Made by a program: the position numbers and the translations under genes. From the NCBI RefSeq assembly GCF_902833905.1, contig NZ_CADFGP010000009.1:124001-188000 (forward strand): a stretch of 64,000 nucleotides of DNA, in the 5' to 3' direction. Of the stretch, positions 15,742 to 24,729 are shown piece after piece. Each line of letters starts with the position of its first letter. The stretch's first letter is position 1. A model generated the notes under the pieces. It made no database searches. It was not told the DNA's origin and saw only the letters and a list, made by a program, of their open reading frames with translations. Source of the stretch: Paraburkholderia tuberum STM678. Lineage in GTDB: Bacteria > Pseudomonadota > Gammaproteobacteria > Burkholderiales > Burkholderiaceae.

Positions 15742-18327
15742 CTACCCGCACGCCCCCACCTCCCCGCACGCGGTACAAAAATCGCAGCCGTCCTTGCGAA
15801 TCACCGCATTCGCGCCGCACGAAGCGCATTTGCGTCCGAGCATCGTGTGCAGTCCTTGCGTGCCGTTCGGCTGCAGCAAGGTGTCGGCGCTATCCGCTGG
15901 ATTCGGACGGATGCCGAAATCGGCGGACAGCGCCATGTCGGTTTTCATGTGCCCGCGCGGCAAACGCGCGAGCATCCGCGACGCGACCTGATTGCCCTCG
16001 GCGTCGAGAAAGCCGCGTCGATACAGGATTTGCTGGATCGCGAACGCGAGCGCGGCCACTTCGGAATCGTGCCAGCGCGGCGCGCGGTGACCGTCGAGAC
16101 GCTGCACGTCGCCAAGCCGCACCTGTCCGCGATCCCATGACACCTTGCGCATATCCTGCAGATTGCGCGCAACGAAGCCGCCGCGCGCGGCCAGCGACAG
16201 CGAACGCATCGTCGCGGTGATCCACTGCTGCGACTCGTCGCGCTGACCGGTCGGAATGAAGAACTCGATCGGCCGCTCGATCGTCACGTCCTCGCCGCCG
16301 AGCCGCCCCGTCACCTCGATGAAGGACGCCGCGACGTACAGCGACTTCTTGCCCGCCTGGGTCAGATACTCGACCTTCTCGATGATCGCCGGCAACTCGC
16401 CTCTGGGCCGATGATCGATCGCGATACGCAGCGGGTCCTGGTCGATCTCGGCGAGCGTGTCGTCGGCCTGCGCGGGCGTCACGCTCAGCACCGCGCCGAG
16501 CGTGTCGTTGGGGCGATAGGTGGCAAGGCCCTTCAGCCCGCTTTTCCATGCATCGAAGTAGAGGCTTTCGAACGCGTCGAACGGATAGTCGGCTGGCACG
16601 TTGACGGTCTTCGAGATCGACGTGTCGACGTATGGCTGGACGGCCGCCATCATGTCGAGATGGTCGCGCGCCGACATCTGCAGCGCGCTGACGAAATAGT
16701 CGGGTAGCCGGCTCACGTCGCCGCCGAGCTCGCGATAGAGCCGGTACGCGTAGTCCTCGACGTCGAACGATTCGCGGCCGCCGTCGGCCATCACTTTCAC
16801 GCGCGTATAAGTCCACGAGAACGCCGGCTCGATGCCGTTCGACGCGTTGTCGGCGAACGCGAGGCTCACGGTGCCGGTCGGCGCGATCGACAGCAGGTGG
16901 CTGTTGCGAATGCCGTCGCGGCGGATCGCCTGCTGAATGTCATCGGGCAGGCGCGAGGCAAACGTGCCGGCTTCCAGATAGCGCGCGGCGTCGAACAGCT
17001 CGAACGCGCGGCGCTCCTTCGCGAGTTCGACCGAGGCGCGATACGCCTCGTCACGCATCAGCCGCGCGATGCGCACCGCGAAATCGCGGCCTTCCTGCGA
17101 GTCGTAGCGCAGGCCCATCATCACGAGCGTATCGCCGAGGCCGGTGAAGCCGACGCCGATGCGCCGCTTCGCGCGCGATTCGTCGTATTGCTGCGGCAGC
17201 GGCCACAGCGTGACGTCGAGCACGTCGTCGAGAAAACGCACCTGCGTGCGGGTGCGCCGCGCGAGGCCGTCCCAGTCGAACGAGGGCTGGCGGCCCTGCA
17301 ACTGCGCAAACGGATCGACGACGAAGCGCGTCAGATTGAGCGGCCCCAGATTGCAGCAGCCGTACGCGGGCAGCGGCTGCTCGCCGCACGGATTGGTGGC
17401 GCGGATCGTTTCGACGGCGCGCAGATTGTTGTCCTCGTTCATCCGCGAGATGAACACGATGCCGGGCTCGGCGACGTCGTACGTCGAGCGCATGATGCGG
17501 TCCCAGATCGCGCGCGCCGGGTGTTCGCTGTAGACCCACAGGCCGTCTTCGCGCTGCCGCACGTCGCCGGCCGCGCGCAGCGCCGGCGACGGCTCGGCGC
17601 GATGGACCAGTTGCCACGGCTCGTCGTTTTCGACCGCGCGCATGAACTCGTCGGTGACGCTGACCGACACGTTGAAGTTGTTCCAGCGTCCCTTCGAATG
17701 CTTGGCCTCGATGAATTCGAGCAGGTCGGGGTGGTTGCAGTCGAGCACCGCCATCTGCGCGCCGCGCCGCGAGCCCGCGCTTTCGACGGTACGGCACGAC
17801 GCGTCGAACACGTCCATGTAGCTGCACGGACCCGAGGCGGACGAACTCGTGGTGTGAACGCGCGCGCCCTTCGGCCGGATCGCGGAGAAGTTGTAGCCGA
17901 CGCCGCCGCCGCGCCGCATCGTTTCGGCCGCCTGCAGCAGCGCCACGTAGATGCCGGGCAAGCCCTGTTCATCGACGCCCTGGATCGAATCGCCAACCGG
18001 CTGCACGAAGCAGTTGATCAGCGTCGCGGCGATGCCGCTGCCCGCCGCGCTCATGATGCGGCCCGCGCCGAGCGCGCCGTGGCGCATGTTGTCGACGAAC
18101 TGTTCCTCGACCGACGCGCGCAATTCGGGCGGCTCGGCCTCGGCGACGCCGCGCGCGACGCGGCGATATACATCGTCGGCCGATTGCTCGTCGCCTTTCG
18201 CATACTTTTCGAGCAGCACGTCGAGAGAGAACTGCTGCGGCGGGATTAGCAAAGCGGGAGGAGCGGAGGAGGCGGGAGGCGTGGAAGCGGCGTTGGCCGC
18301 GCGGGTTTGCGGCGTGTCTTCTGCCAT
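15742..18327 (-). CDS. nrdJ: Adenosylcobalamin-dependent (class II) ribonucleotide reductase
   Basis: An 861-residue enzyme that makes deoxyribonucleotides with B12 and without oxygen. Visible features are a Pro-rich N-terminal tail (about 1-28), the RNR barrel with ATNPCGEQPLPAYGCCNLG near the active-site cysteines, SIAPTGTVSLAF, a TSCPD-like region after about 600, and the C-terminal redox cysteines CASCG...CDFCTACGEVGACG. Length is normal for NrdJ of the long type. GAGGGA supports the start at 18327. I found no cobalamin riboswitch or NrdR box upstream. It is the only RNR in the window. Confidence 0.95.
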   Translation of the reverse strand: MAEDTPQTRAANAASTPPASSAPPALLIPPQQFSLDVLLEKYAKGDEQSADDVYRRVARGVAEAEPPELRASVEEQFVDNMRHGALGAGRIMSAAGSGIAATLINCFVQPVGDSIQGVDEQGLPGIYVALLQAAETMRRGGGVGYNFSAIRPKGARVHTTSSSASGPCSYMDVFDASCRTVESAGSRRGAQMAVLDCNHPDLLEFIEAKHSKGRWNNFNVSVSVTDEFMRAVENDEPWQLVHRAEPSPALRAAGDVRQREDGLWVYSEHPARAIWDRIMRSTYDVAEPGIVFISRMNEDNNLRAVETIRATNPCGEQPLPAYGCCNLGPLNLTRFVVDPFAQLQGRQPSFDWDGLARRTRTQVRFLDDVLDVTLWPLPQQYDESRAKRRIGVGFTGLGDTLVMMGLRYDSQEGRDFAVRIARLMRDEAYRASVELAKERRAFELFDAARYLEAGTFASRLPDDIQQAIRRDGIRNSHLLSIAPTGTVSLAFADNASNGIEPAFSWTYTRVKVMADGGRESFDVEDYAYRLYRELGGDVSRLPDYFVSALQMSARDHLDMMAAVQPYVDTSISKTVNVPADYPFDAFESLYFDAWKSGLKGLATYRPNDTLGAVLSVTPAQADDTLAEIDQDPLRIAIDHRPRGELPAIIEKVEYLTQAGKKSLYVAASFIEVTGRLGGEDVTIERPIEFFIPTGQRDESQQWITATMRSLSLAARGGFVARNLQDMRKVSWDRGQVRLGDVQRLDGHRAPRWHDSEVAALAFAIQQILYRRGFLDAEGNQVASRMLARLPRGHMKTDMALSADFGIRPNPADSADTLLQPNGTQGLHTMLGRKCASCGANAVIRKDGCDFCTACGEVGACG

Positions 18328-18561
18328 GATCGTCCCTCAAACGGCGTCGCGGCGGGCGCGGCGCGGTGGTGGAAGGCGCGCGGCCGGCACCGGATAGCGA
18401 GCCGGCGGTCGGGCGGGCGCAACGAGTCCACCTTAACGCACGAGGCGCGGGGCGGCAACCGGCAGCGGGGCCGGCGCGGCGCCGCATCGTGCGATGCCGC
18501 GGCCGCCGGGCACGCGCTCGCTAAGGGCACGTGGGCAGTAGGGAGATCGCCCCCGGAACAA

Positions 18562-18590
18562 CGGGTTGAAACCCGCGCTTAGTGCGCGGG
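18562..18590 (-). terminator. Overlapping hairpins downstream of the DUF3331 gene
   Basis: CCCGCGC-TTAGT-GCGCGGG (18572-18590) forms a perfect stem, followed on the minus strand by TTT. A competing stem uses CGGG (18562-18565) with CCCG (18572-18575). It lies between the DUF3331 stop and nrdJ on the same strand, so it may terminate the former. The rest of the interval up to 18610 holds nothing else recognisable. Confidence 0.4.
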
Positions 18591-18610
18591 ACTCGGGAAC
18601 GTTCCGTGCG

Positions 18611-18901
18611 TCAGGCCGCTTCAAGCAGCGGTTCGAGGATTTCCGCGCAGATCATCGCGGACGCATTCGACGGCGCCGGGCGCTCGGCCGGCTTGAACAC
18701 CGGGTCACCGCGACGGATCTTGCGGCGCGACACCGCGCAGGTGCCGGAAGAATGCGCCGAGCGACGGCGCCAGCGCTGCTCACCGTAGTGGCAGCGGCCC
18801 GGCTCGACCCAGCGGATCACCAGCGTCGTGTCGGAGCTCTCGAGAATTTCGATGCGTACGCCATTGCTACCGTCGAGGGGGATGGACTCCAGGGTCATCA
18901 T
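18611..18901 (-). CDS. DUF3331 family protein
   Basis: A 96-residue soluble protein that resembles the Burkholderia-group DUF3331 family in the order VIRWVEPGRCHYGEQ, SGTCAVSRRKIRRGDPVF and a C-terminal NASAMICAEIL. The central Cys pair and the Gly-Asp turn are conserved in the family as I remember it. Function is unknown. Two adjacent ATGs (18901 and 18898) share a GGAG site; the second has the better spacing. It is upstream of and collinear with nrdJ. Confidence 0.75.
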   Translation of the reverse strand: MMTLESIPLDGSNGVRIEILESSDTTLVIRWVEPGRCHYGEQRWRRRSAHSSGTCAVSRRKIRRGDPVFKPAERPAPSNASAMICAEILEPLLEAA

Positions 18902-19241
18902 CGGCTCCGTGTTGTGGAGTGCCGAATGTAGTCCCGCGCGCGCCGGATAGCTATTGTGTCACCGTTGAAACACCGTTCCGGAATTTGCAATAATCAGACT
19001 TGACATTAGCGATTCGCCGAAATGACAGGCGTTGCAAGCATTTTTTATGTAATTTTTTAATAAGGCATATTTTTGCAACGCTGTGTTGCCTGTGGCGCGA
19101 CGAGGCGGGCGGCCGGGAAAGAGGCGGCAACGCTTCCTTTAAGATGTCGAATGTCGGGCGGCGAACTGAGCCGTCAGTGTAGCGGGTTTGAATTTTTCAG
19201 GTCGGCTCGCGCGCACACCGTTCAAAAACACAAGAGTTCAC
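18902..19241. other. Intergenic region with AT-rich centre
   Basis: Divergent promoters of the DUF3331 gene and the AI-2E-family gene should lie here. The stretch 19000-19075 is AT-rich and holds a TTGACA at 19000, but no -10 at the proper distance. I see no gene. Confidence 0.4.
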
Positions 19242-20336
19242 ATGATTCCACGCCCTCCCGCCGTCCCCCCCAACTCTCCCGAAGCGTCGTCCGTCGCCGC
19301 CGAGCGCCTGAAAAAGCAGAAGGCCGCATCGATCGTGCTCTATATAGGTCTCGCGCTGCTCGCATTGTGGGTGGTGCGCGATTTCATCGTGGTGGTGGCG
19401 TGGGCCGGGGTCGTCGCGATCGCGCTGTGGCCGCTGCTGCACAAGGTGGCGGGCAGCCACTGGTTCAAGGGGCGCGCGACCTTGCTCGCGACGGTCTTCA
19501 CGCTGGTGATCGCCGTGCTCGTGCTGCTGCCGGTCGGGCTCGGCATCGCCCAGGCGCTGCGCGAGGCGCACGAGCTGAACGACTGGTTCCGCAGCGTGCA
19601 GGAGAACGGCATCGCGCTGCCGGACTTCATCAACCGTCTGCCGTTCGGCGTGCAGCAGATCACTTCCTGGTGGCAGGCCAATCTTGCTCAGCCGCTGCGC
19701 GACTCGGCCGCGATGAAAGGCTTGCACAGCAATACGGTGATGACGCTCGGCCGGCTTTTCGGCGCGCGCGCCGCGCATGCGGCAATGGTGTTCGCGTTCA
19801 TGCTGGTCACGCTGTTCGTGATTTTTCAGGCGGGGCCGCGGTTGTCCGGCTCGCTGCTGAAGGCCGCGCGACGCGGTTTCGGCGATAGCGGCGCGGACCT
19901 CGTCGCGCATATGGGTACCGCGGTGCGCGGCACCGTGTCGGGGTTGATCGTGGTCGGCGTCGGCGAAGGCCTGCTGCTTGGCGTCGCCTACTTCGCGACT
20001 GGGCTGCCGCATGCGGCGCTGCTCGGCTTCGTCACGGCGATCGCCGCGATGCTGCCGTTCTGCGCGCCGATCGTGTTCGGTCTTGCGGCGCTGTGGTTGC
20101 TCGTGCAGGGCTCGATGGTCGCGGCGGCCGGGCTGCTGGTGTTCGGCGCGGTCGTCGTGTTCGTCGCCGAGCACTTCGTGCGGCCTGTGCTGATCGGCAA
20201 CTCGACGCGCCTGCCGTTTCTGCTCGTGCTGTTCGGCATTCTCGGCGGCGCGGAGACGTTCGGGCTGCTGGGGATTTTCATCGGCCCCGCGTTGATGACG
20301 GTGCTGATGGTGCTGTGGACCGATCTCGTGGAGTAG
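19242..20336 (+). CDS. AI-2E family (PerM-like) transporter
   Basis: A 364-residue integral membrane protein with about seven or eight hydrophobic segments, the pattern of the AI-2E transporter family: two early TM pairs, a soluble central part (about 110-190), and a C-terminal block with GLPHAALLGFVTAIAAMLPF and a final GIFIGPALMTVL. Members export signals or act as Na+/H+ antiporters; the substrate is not predictable. The ribosome site is weak (AAGAG). It is transcribed alone. Confidence 0.88.
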   Translation: MIPRPPAVPPNSPEASSVAAERLKKQKAASIVLYIGLALLALWVVRDFIVVVAWAGVVAIALWPLLHKVAGSHWFKGRATLLATVFTLVIAVLVLLPVGLGIAQALREAHELNDWFRSVQENGIALPDFINRLPFGVQQITSWWQANLAQPLRDSAAMKGLHSNTVMTLGRLFGARAAHAAMVFAFMLVTLFVIFQAGPRLSGSLLKAARRGFGDSGADLVAHMGTAVRGTVSGLIVVGVGEGLLLGVAYFATGLPHAALLGFVTAIAAMLPFCAPIVFGLAALWLLVQGSMVAAAGLLVFGAVVVFVAEHFVRPVLIGNSTRLPFLLVLFGILGGAETFGLLGIFIGPALMTVLMVLWTDLVE

Positions 20337-20393
20337 CGCGGGCGTCGAGGGACGCGGGGCTGGGCGGCCGTGCGCCTCGCGTGCCGCGCCGGC

Positions 20394-21272
20394 TCAAGGG
20401 CGCTGATTCGACGGATGCTCCTGCGCCGGCGGCTTCACGCAGCCGAGCGTGTATTTGAGCGCGGCGGGCAACAGCGCGCTCCACACGTCCCACGTGTGGC
20501 CGCCGTCGATGATGCGCAGCGCCGCCGGATTGCCCGCGAGCCGCAGGTGCGTGTATAGCTGCGAGGCGTTGGCCTGGATCTCGAGGTCGTCGTCGCCGGA
20601 TGCGATGAACATCGGCAGGCGGTACGCCTGGCTCATGTAGCGGTCCCACTGCGCCGGATAGTTGAGCTCGTGCCACACGCGCGGATCGAACTGGCGCTCG
20701 CCGAACACGCCGACCCGCCGCGCCGCCGACGCGCGCGGCGGCTCGTTCGCGTAGATCGCCGGACTGAGCAGCAGCGCGCCGCAAAACATCTCGGGCTGCG
20801 TCAGCGCGTAGCGCAGCGCGCCGAAGCCGCCCATCGACACGCCGCCGATCATCCGGCCGCCGCGCTGCGTCGCGACCGCGTAGTGCGTTTCGATCTCGGG
20901 CAGCAGATCGTCGAAGAACGCGCTCTCCATCTTTTCCTTGCGGTCGACGTACCAGTCCGTGCCGCCTTGTGGCATCACGATGACGACCGGGGCAATCTCC
21001 TTGCGCTCGATCAGCGTGTCCGCGGCGTTCTGCAAATGACCTTGCGTGAGCCAGTCGTTGGCGTCGCCGTTATTGCCGTGCAGCAGGTAGAGCACCGGCA
21101 GGCGCGGACCGTCCGCGCGATAGCCGCCCGGCAGGTAGATCGTGTAGTTCCAGTCGCGGCCGAGCGCATCGGAATGGAAGCTGCGGCTCGCGACCGTGCT
21201 CGCGAACGCGAACGCGGGCGCGCCGACGGCGAAGGCAAGCAGTGCGAGGGCGAAACTGAGGAATCGACGCAT
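20394..21272 (-). CDS. Exported esterase D-type alpha/beta hydrolase
   Basis: A 292-residue protein with a signal peptide (about 1-24, MRRFLSFALALLAF). The esterase fold shows the oxyanion region YLLHGNNGD, the nucleophile Ser146 in GVSMGG, an acid in SGDDD, and the catalytic His in GGHTWDVW. This is the PF00756 (esterase D/mycolyltransferase) layout. It should hydrolyse a periplasmic ester or thioester; enterochelin-esterase-like roles are possible but no siderophore genes are near. It is transcribed alone. Confidence 0.88.
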   Translation of the reverse strand: MRRFLSFALALLAFAVGAPAFAFASTVASRSFHSDALGRDWNYTIYLPGGYRADGPRLPVLYLLHGNNGDANDWLTQGHLQNAADTLIERKEIAPVVIVMPQGGTDWYVDRKEKMESAFFDDLLPEIETHYAVATQRGGRMIGGVSMGGFGALRYALTQPEMFCGALLLSPAIYANEPPRASAARRVGVFGERQFDPRVWHELNYPAQWDRYMSQAYRLPMFIASGDDDLEIQANASQLYTHLRLAGNPAALRIIDGGHTWDVWSALLPAALKYTLGCVKPPAQEHPSNQRP

Positions 21273-21484
21273 GTCAGTAGGGAAGGCCGGCGGGCGCGGG
21301 ACTCGCGCGCGGCCGTCATGCTATCAGCATTGGCGCCAGATTTGAGATGGAAAGTGGCGCAGAGAAGGACGGCGCTTTATGCGCGCAAAGTTCTTCGGGC
21401 GCCAAGGGGACGTCAAGGGCCCCGAAAATCGCGACGCGTCAGGGACGCGCTCGAAGGGCGCTCGAAACGTTGCCGAAAAGTTCT

Positions 21485-22594
21485 TCAGCCCGACGTCCGC
21501 AGCCGCCCGTCCACGAGCCGCCCGACGACCCGCTTCAGCGGTTCCACGGCCAACGCGACGGCAAACAGCGCGCCGACCGCGGCCGCATCGGCGAGCAGTC
21601 CGAGCGGATAGTTCAGGTAACCATCGGTCGCCGCGTAGAGCAGCGAGTCGATCACCAGCGAAATCACCGCGCCGGCAATGAAGCACAGCAAACCCTGACG
21701 CCCGATCACGCCGACCCACGGCAGCCGCCGCGCGACCTTCTTCGCCCAGCCGAGCTCGACCAGATTGGCGACGAGCCACGCGATCGCGAGGAAGTTCCCA
21801 GCGCGCAGGTAGGACAGGTTCTGCTTGAGGCTCGCGGCAAGTGGCGCATCCAGCAGAACGAGCTTGTAGTACGCGGCGCCCACGACCACCGCGAACGCCA
21901 GCACGCTGACGAGCCACCCGGATCGATGCGCGCTGGTGCGCTGATACACCGGCTGGCAGCGCGCGAGCACGCCGAGCACGAACATCAGTTGCCACGCGAA
22001 CGGGTTGAAGTCCCAGTGCATGTCGGGCGCGGCGGGAAGGTACTGGCTGACCGCCGGTGCGCCGGCCCACAGCGCGACGCTGCCGGCGACCAGCAGCCAA
22101 GGCTTGCTGCGCGCGAGCGGCAGGATCGCGGGCACCAGCAGCGCGAAGAACGCGTACATCGGCAGCACGGACGCGAGGTACGGCTGGCGGCGTAGCAGCA
22201 CGATGTCGCGCAGCGCGGCAAGCGGCGTGTCGATCAGGTCGTCGAGATCGGTCGTGGCGAGATTCGGCCCGTCGATGCTGAATGCGGTTAGCACCGCGCT
22301 GACCAGCAGCATCAGCCCGGCGGTGACGAGAAACGCGCGATAGATCTCGAACGAGCGGCGCAGGAAGCGGCCGCGAGCGATCGTCTCATTGCGCCGCTCG
22401 GCGAGCGTCGCATAGGCGGTGGCGGTCGCGAAGCCGCCGAGGAACACGAATACTTCGGTGGCATCGCACAGCGCGTACGCATGCAGCGTCACGCGCGACA
22501 GAATGCTGCCGCCGATGTGATCGACGACGATGATCAGCAGAACCAGTCCGCGGAAAAAGTCGAGCTCGATCAGGCGGGAAGATGACTTGGCCAT
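21485..22594 (-). CDS. OpgC-domain integral membrane protein
   Basis: A 369-residue polytopic protein with about ten TM segments and the N-terminal RLIELDFFRGLVLLIIVVDH motif of the OpgC/acyltransferase-3-like group. OpgC succinylates osmoregulated periplasmic glucans in other proteobacteria, but no opgGH genes are next to it, so the acceptor here is unknown. ATG 22594 is preferred; a TTG four codons earlier is also in frame and neither has a strong ribosome site. Confidence 0.85.
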   Translation of the reverse strand: MAKSSSRLIELDFFRGLVLLIIVVDHIGGSILSRVTLHAYALCDATEVFVFLGGFATATAYATLAERRNETIARGRFLRRSFEIYRAFLVTAGLMLLVSAVLTAFSIDGPNLATTDLDDLIDTPLAALRDIVLLRRQPYLASVLPMYAFFALLVPAILPLARSKPWLLVAGSVALWAGAPAVSQYLPAAPDMHWDFNPFAWQLMFVLGVLARCQPVYQRTSAHRSGWLVSVLAFAVVVGAAYYKLVLLDAPLAASLKQNLSYLRAGNFLAIAWLVANLVELGWAKKVARRLPWVGVIGRQGLLCFIAGAVISLVIDSLLYAATDGYLNYPLGLLADAAAVGALFAVALAVEPLKRVVGRLVDGRLRTSG

Positions 22595-23121
22595 TGTTTG
22601 CGTCAAAAGCAGCCCCGTGCGACGGCGCGCTGATCCAGCGCGGCGGGCGTCTCACAAGGCTTTTTAATATGGGATTCGGTGCTGCGGCGGTGAGGTGATC
22701 CGTGCCGGCGTCGCCTGTGGCCCATCTCGCCACGCTCGACCGGTATCGCAAGGCGGCCGTGTCAGCGGGCTGTGAAGATGACCTTCGCGGTGACGCCGAG
22801 TTCCGTTGCATCGCAGCAAGGCGCAGGATTATATTTCTTTTCATGACAATGACGCAGCGAGACGGGCAGCAGCGGCTGCTGTTTACCTGAAGCGACGTTA
22901 CGAAAAAAGAGGCAGCAACACGCAGTGGAGAATTAGCAACATTCTCGATGCTTGGCGCATCCACTCATGGACGCCCGGACGATGTCATGTGAGGATTTCC
23001 GGAAAAGCGCAGCCATTGGAGCAGTCTTCAGAACTGCTGGAAAAGTGACGAGAATAAAGAGCAAAGAGAACAAAGCGGCCGGATCGAGTTGTCCTATCAC
23101 TCGCGGTGCAGGGAGATCATC
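22595..23121. other. Long intergenic region upstream of the porin gene
   Basis: More than 500 bases between divergent genes. Short open frames are present but none has domain content or a convincing ribosome site. It is a likely seat for porin regulation (promoter, sRNA or regulator sites), though no specific site was recognised. Confidence 0.4.
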
Positions 23122-24300
23122 ATGAACAAGCAAGTGTTCGCGCTGGCTGTCTCCATTGCTGCGTCTGCCGTTCTTGCCGCGCCTGCCGCCGCGCAGACTA
23201 GCGTCACGCTGTACGGCGTGATCGACGAAGGCATCAACTACACGAACAATGTCGGCCACGGCCATGTTTATGAACTCGCCAGCGGTCTTGCGCAGGGAAG
23301 CCGCTGGGGCCTGAAGGGTTCCGAAGATCTCGGCGGCGGCCTGAAGGCGATCTTCCAGCTCGAGAATGGTTTCGATCTGAATTCCGGGCGGCTCGGGCAG
23401 GGCGGCCGCCTGTTCGGCAGGCAGGCTTTCGTCGGACTCAGTTCAGAGGCGTACGGCACGCTGACGTTCGGCCGGCAATATGACTCGGTCGTCGATTATC
23501 TCGCGCAGACCACGGCCAACGGCAACTGGGGCGGCGAGCTGTTCTCGCATCCGTACGACAACGACAACACCGACAACACGTTCCGCCTCGACAACACCGT
23601 CAAGTACACGACCCCGTCGATCTCGGGCTTCCAGTTCGGCAGCACCTACAGCTTCAGCAACGACACGAACTTCGCCAACAATCGCGCCTACAGCTTCGGC
23701 GGCCAGTACACGTACGGTGGGCTGCTGGTCGCGGCCGCCTATCTGCAGGCCGACAATCCGGGCAACGGCTCGAACGGGGCGATCACCGCGAACGACGCCG
23801 GCTTCGTCGCGACGCGCCTGCGCGTGTTCGGCGGCGGCATCACCTATACGTTCGGACCGGCGACGGCGGGCTTCGTCTATAGCAATTCGAACTACCTGGA
23901 GCCGACCGCAAACGGCTATCTCGGCATCGAGCCGCTGGTGCCGCTCGTGCCCGTCACACCGCCGGGCGTGCTGCTGAATTCGCTCAAGTATCAGAACTTC
24001 GAGTTCAACGGCAAATATCAGATTTCGCCGGTGCTGTTCGTCGGCGCGCAGTACGTGTACACGATGGAAACCTACGACGCATCGAACGGCGGCGTGAAGC
24101 CGCGCATCCATACGTTCGGCCTGATGGCCGACTACAACCTGTCCAAGCGCACCGACCTCTATCTGCAGGGCGCCTATCAACAGGTCACCGGCGATTCCAC
24201 GCTGTCGATCCTCGATTTCGCATTCATCCCCGGCACGCAGTCGCCGTCGTCGACGTCGAAGCAGGTCGTCGTGCGCGCGGCGATCCGGCATAAGTTCTAG
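23122..24300 (+). CDS. Gram-negative general porin
   Basis: A 392-residue outer-membrane protein of the Burkholderiales porin family. A signal peptide ends at AAAQ (about residue 25), then the mature start SSVTLYG-like sequence QTSVTLYGVIDEGINY, the loop-and-strand pattern with GLKGSEDLGGGLKAIFQLE, and a C-terminal aromatic residue (RHKF) needed for assembly. It forms a trimeric 16-strand channel for small solutes. GGGAG lies ahead of ATG 23122. A strong terminator follows, so the gene is a single unit. Confidence 0.95.
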   Translation: MNKQVFALAVSIAASAVLAAPAAAQTSVTLYGVIDEGINYTNNVGHGHVYELASGLAQGSRWGLKGSEDLGGGLKAIFQLENGFDLNSGRLGQGGRLFGRQAFVGLSSEAYGTLTFGRQYDSVVDYLAQTTANGNWGGELFSHPYDNDNTDNTFRLDNTVKYTTPSISGFQFGSTYSFSNDTNFANNRAYSFGGQYTYGGLLVAAAYLQADNPGNGSNGAITANDAGFVATRLRVFGGGITYTFGPATAGFVYSNSNYLEPTANGYLGIEPLVPLVPVTPPGVLLNSLKYQNFEFNGKYQISPVLFVGAQYVYTMETYDASNGGVKPRIHTFGLMADYNLSKRTDLYLQGAYQQVTGDSTLSILDFAFIPGTQSPSSTSKQVVVRAAIRHKF

Positions 24301-24324
24301 TTCGCTGCCCGTCAAACGCAGATC

Positions 24325-24359
24325 GGCCAGCCTTCGGATTTCGAAGGCTGGCCTTTTTT
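24325..24359 (+). terminator. Rho-independent terminator of the porin gene
   Basis: GGCCAGCCTTCG (24325-24336) pairs perfectly with CGAAGGCTGGCC (24342-24353), followed by six T. It is 24 bases after the stop codon. Confidence 0.95.
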
Positions 24360-24729
24360 GCGCCCTCCGACGCGACGCATGGCTATTCAAGTTCCCCTCC
24401 CGCCTGCCGATAAGTCGAATGTCAACAAGTCTGAACGCGCCGCGGCGAAGCGGTGATGTGTGCGTCATTGGCGTCCCGATACACGTGCGGGTCGTAACGC
24501 GGAAATACGGCTCGTAACGTCTGTATCAGAGTGTGTGGGGCAGGGCGTTTTTATTAAACGACACTTTAGAATTCCGCGAGAAATTTGATCGGCCAGCAGG
24601 CAGGAAATGAGCGCCATACGAGGCGGCTTCGCCGTGCCGTCGGGAAGGCCGCGCGGCCGAAGATCGCGCACCTCGTCCGCGGCATCGGGCTATCCGGCTT
24701 GCGCATTCATAGAGCAGGAGTCGAACAGG
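24360..24729. other. Intergenic region upstream of the NlpD-like gene
   Basis: It holds an AT-rich patch at about 24540-24590 that may contain the promoter. An in-frame extension of the next gene runs back to 24607 but lacks signal-peptide features, so I treat it as leader. Confidence 0.45.

Noticed and set aside
16897-18249. A 450-codon plus-strand frame opposite nrdJ
   Set aside because: nrdJ is unambiguous on the minus strand; the other frame is compositional.
18328-18610. Possible cobalamin riboswitch upstream of the B12-dependent reductase
   Set aside because: No B12-box sequence or matching stem order could be found in the leader.
19000-19182. Small plus-strand ORF of 60 codons
   Set aside because: It lies in the AT-rich leader before the AI-2E-family gene, has no ribosome site and no recognisable content.
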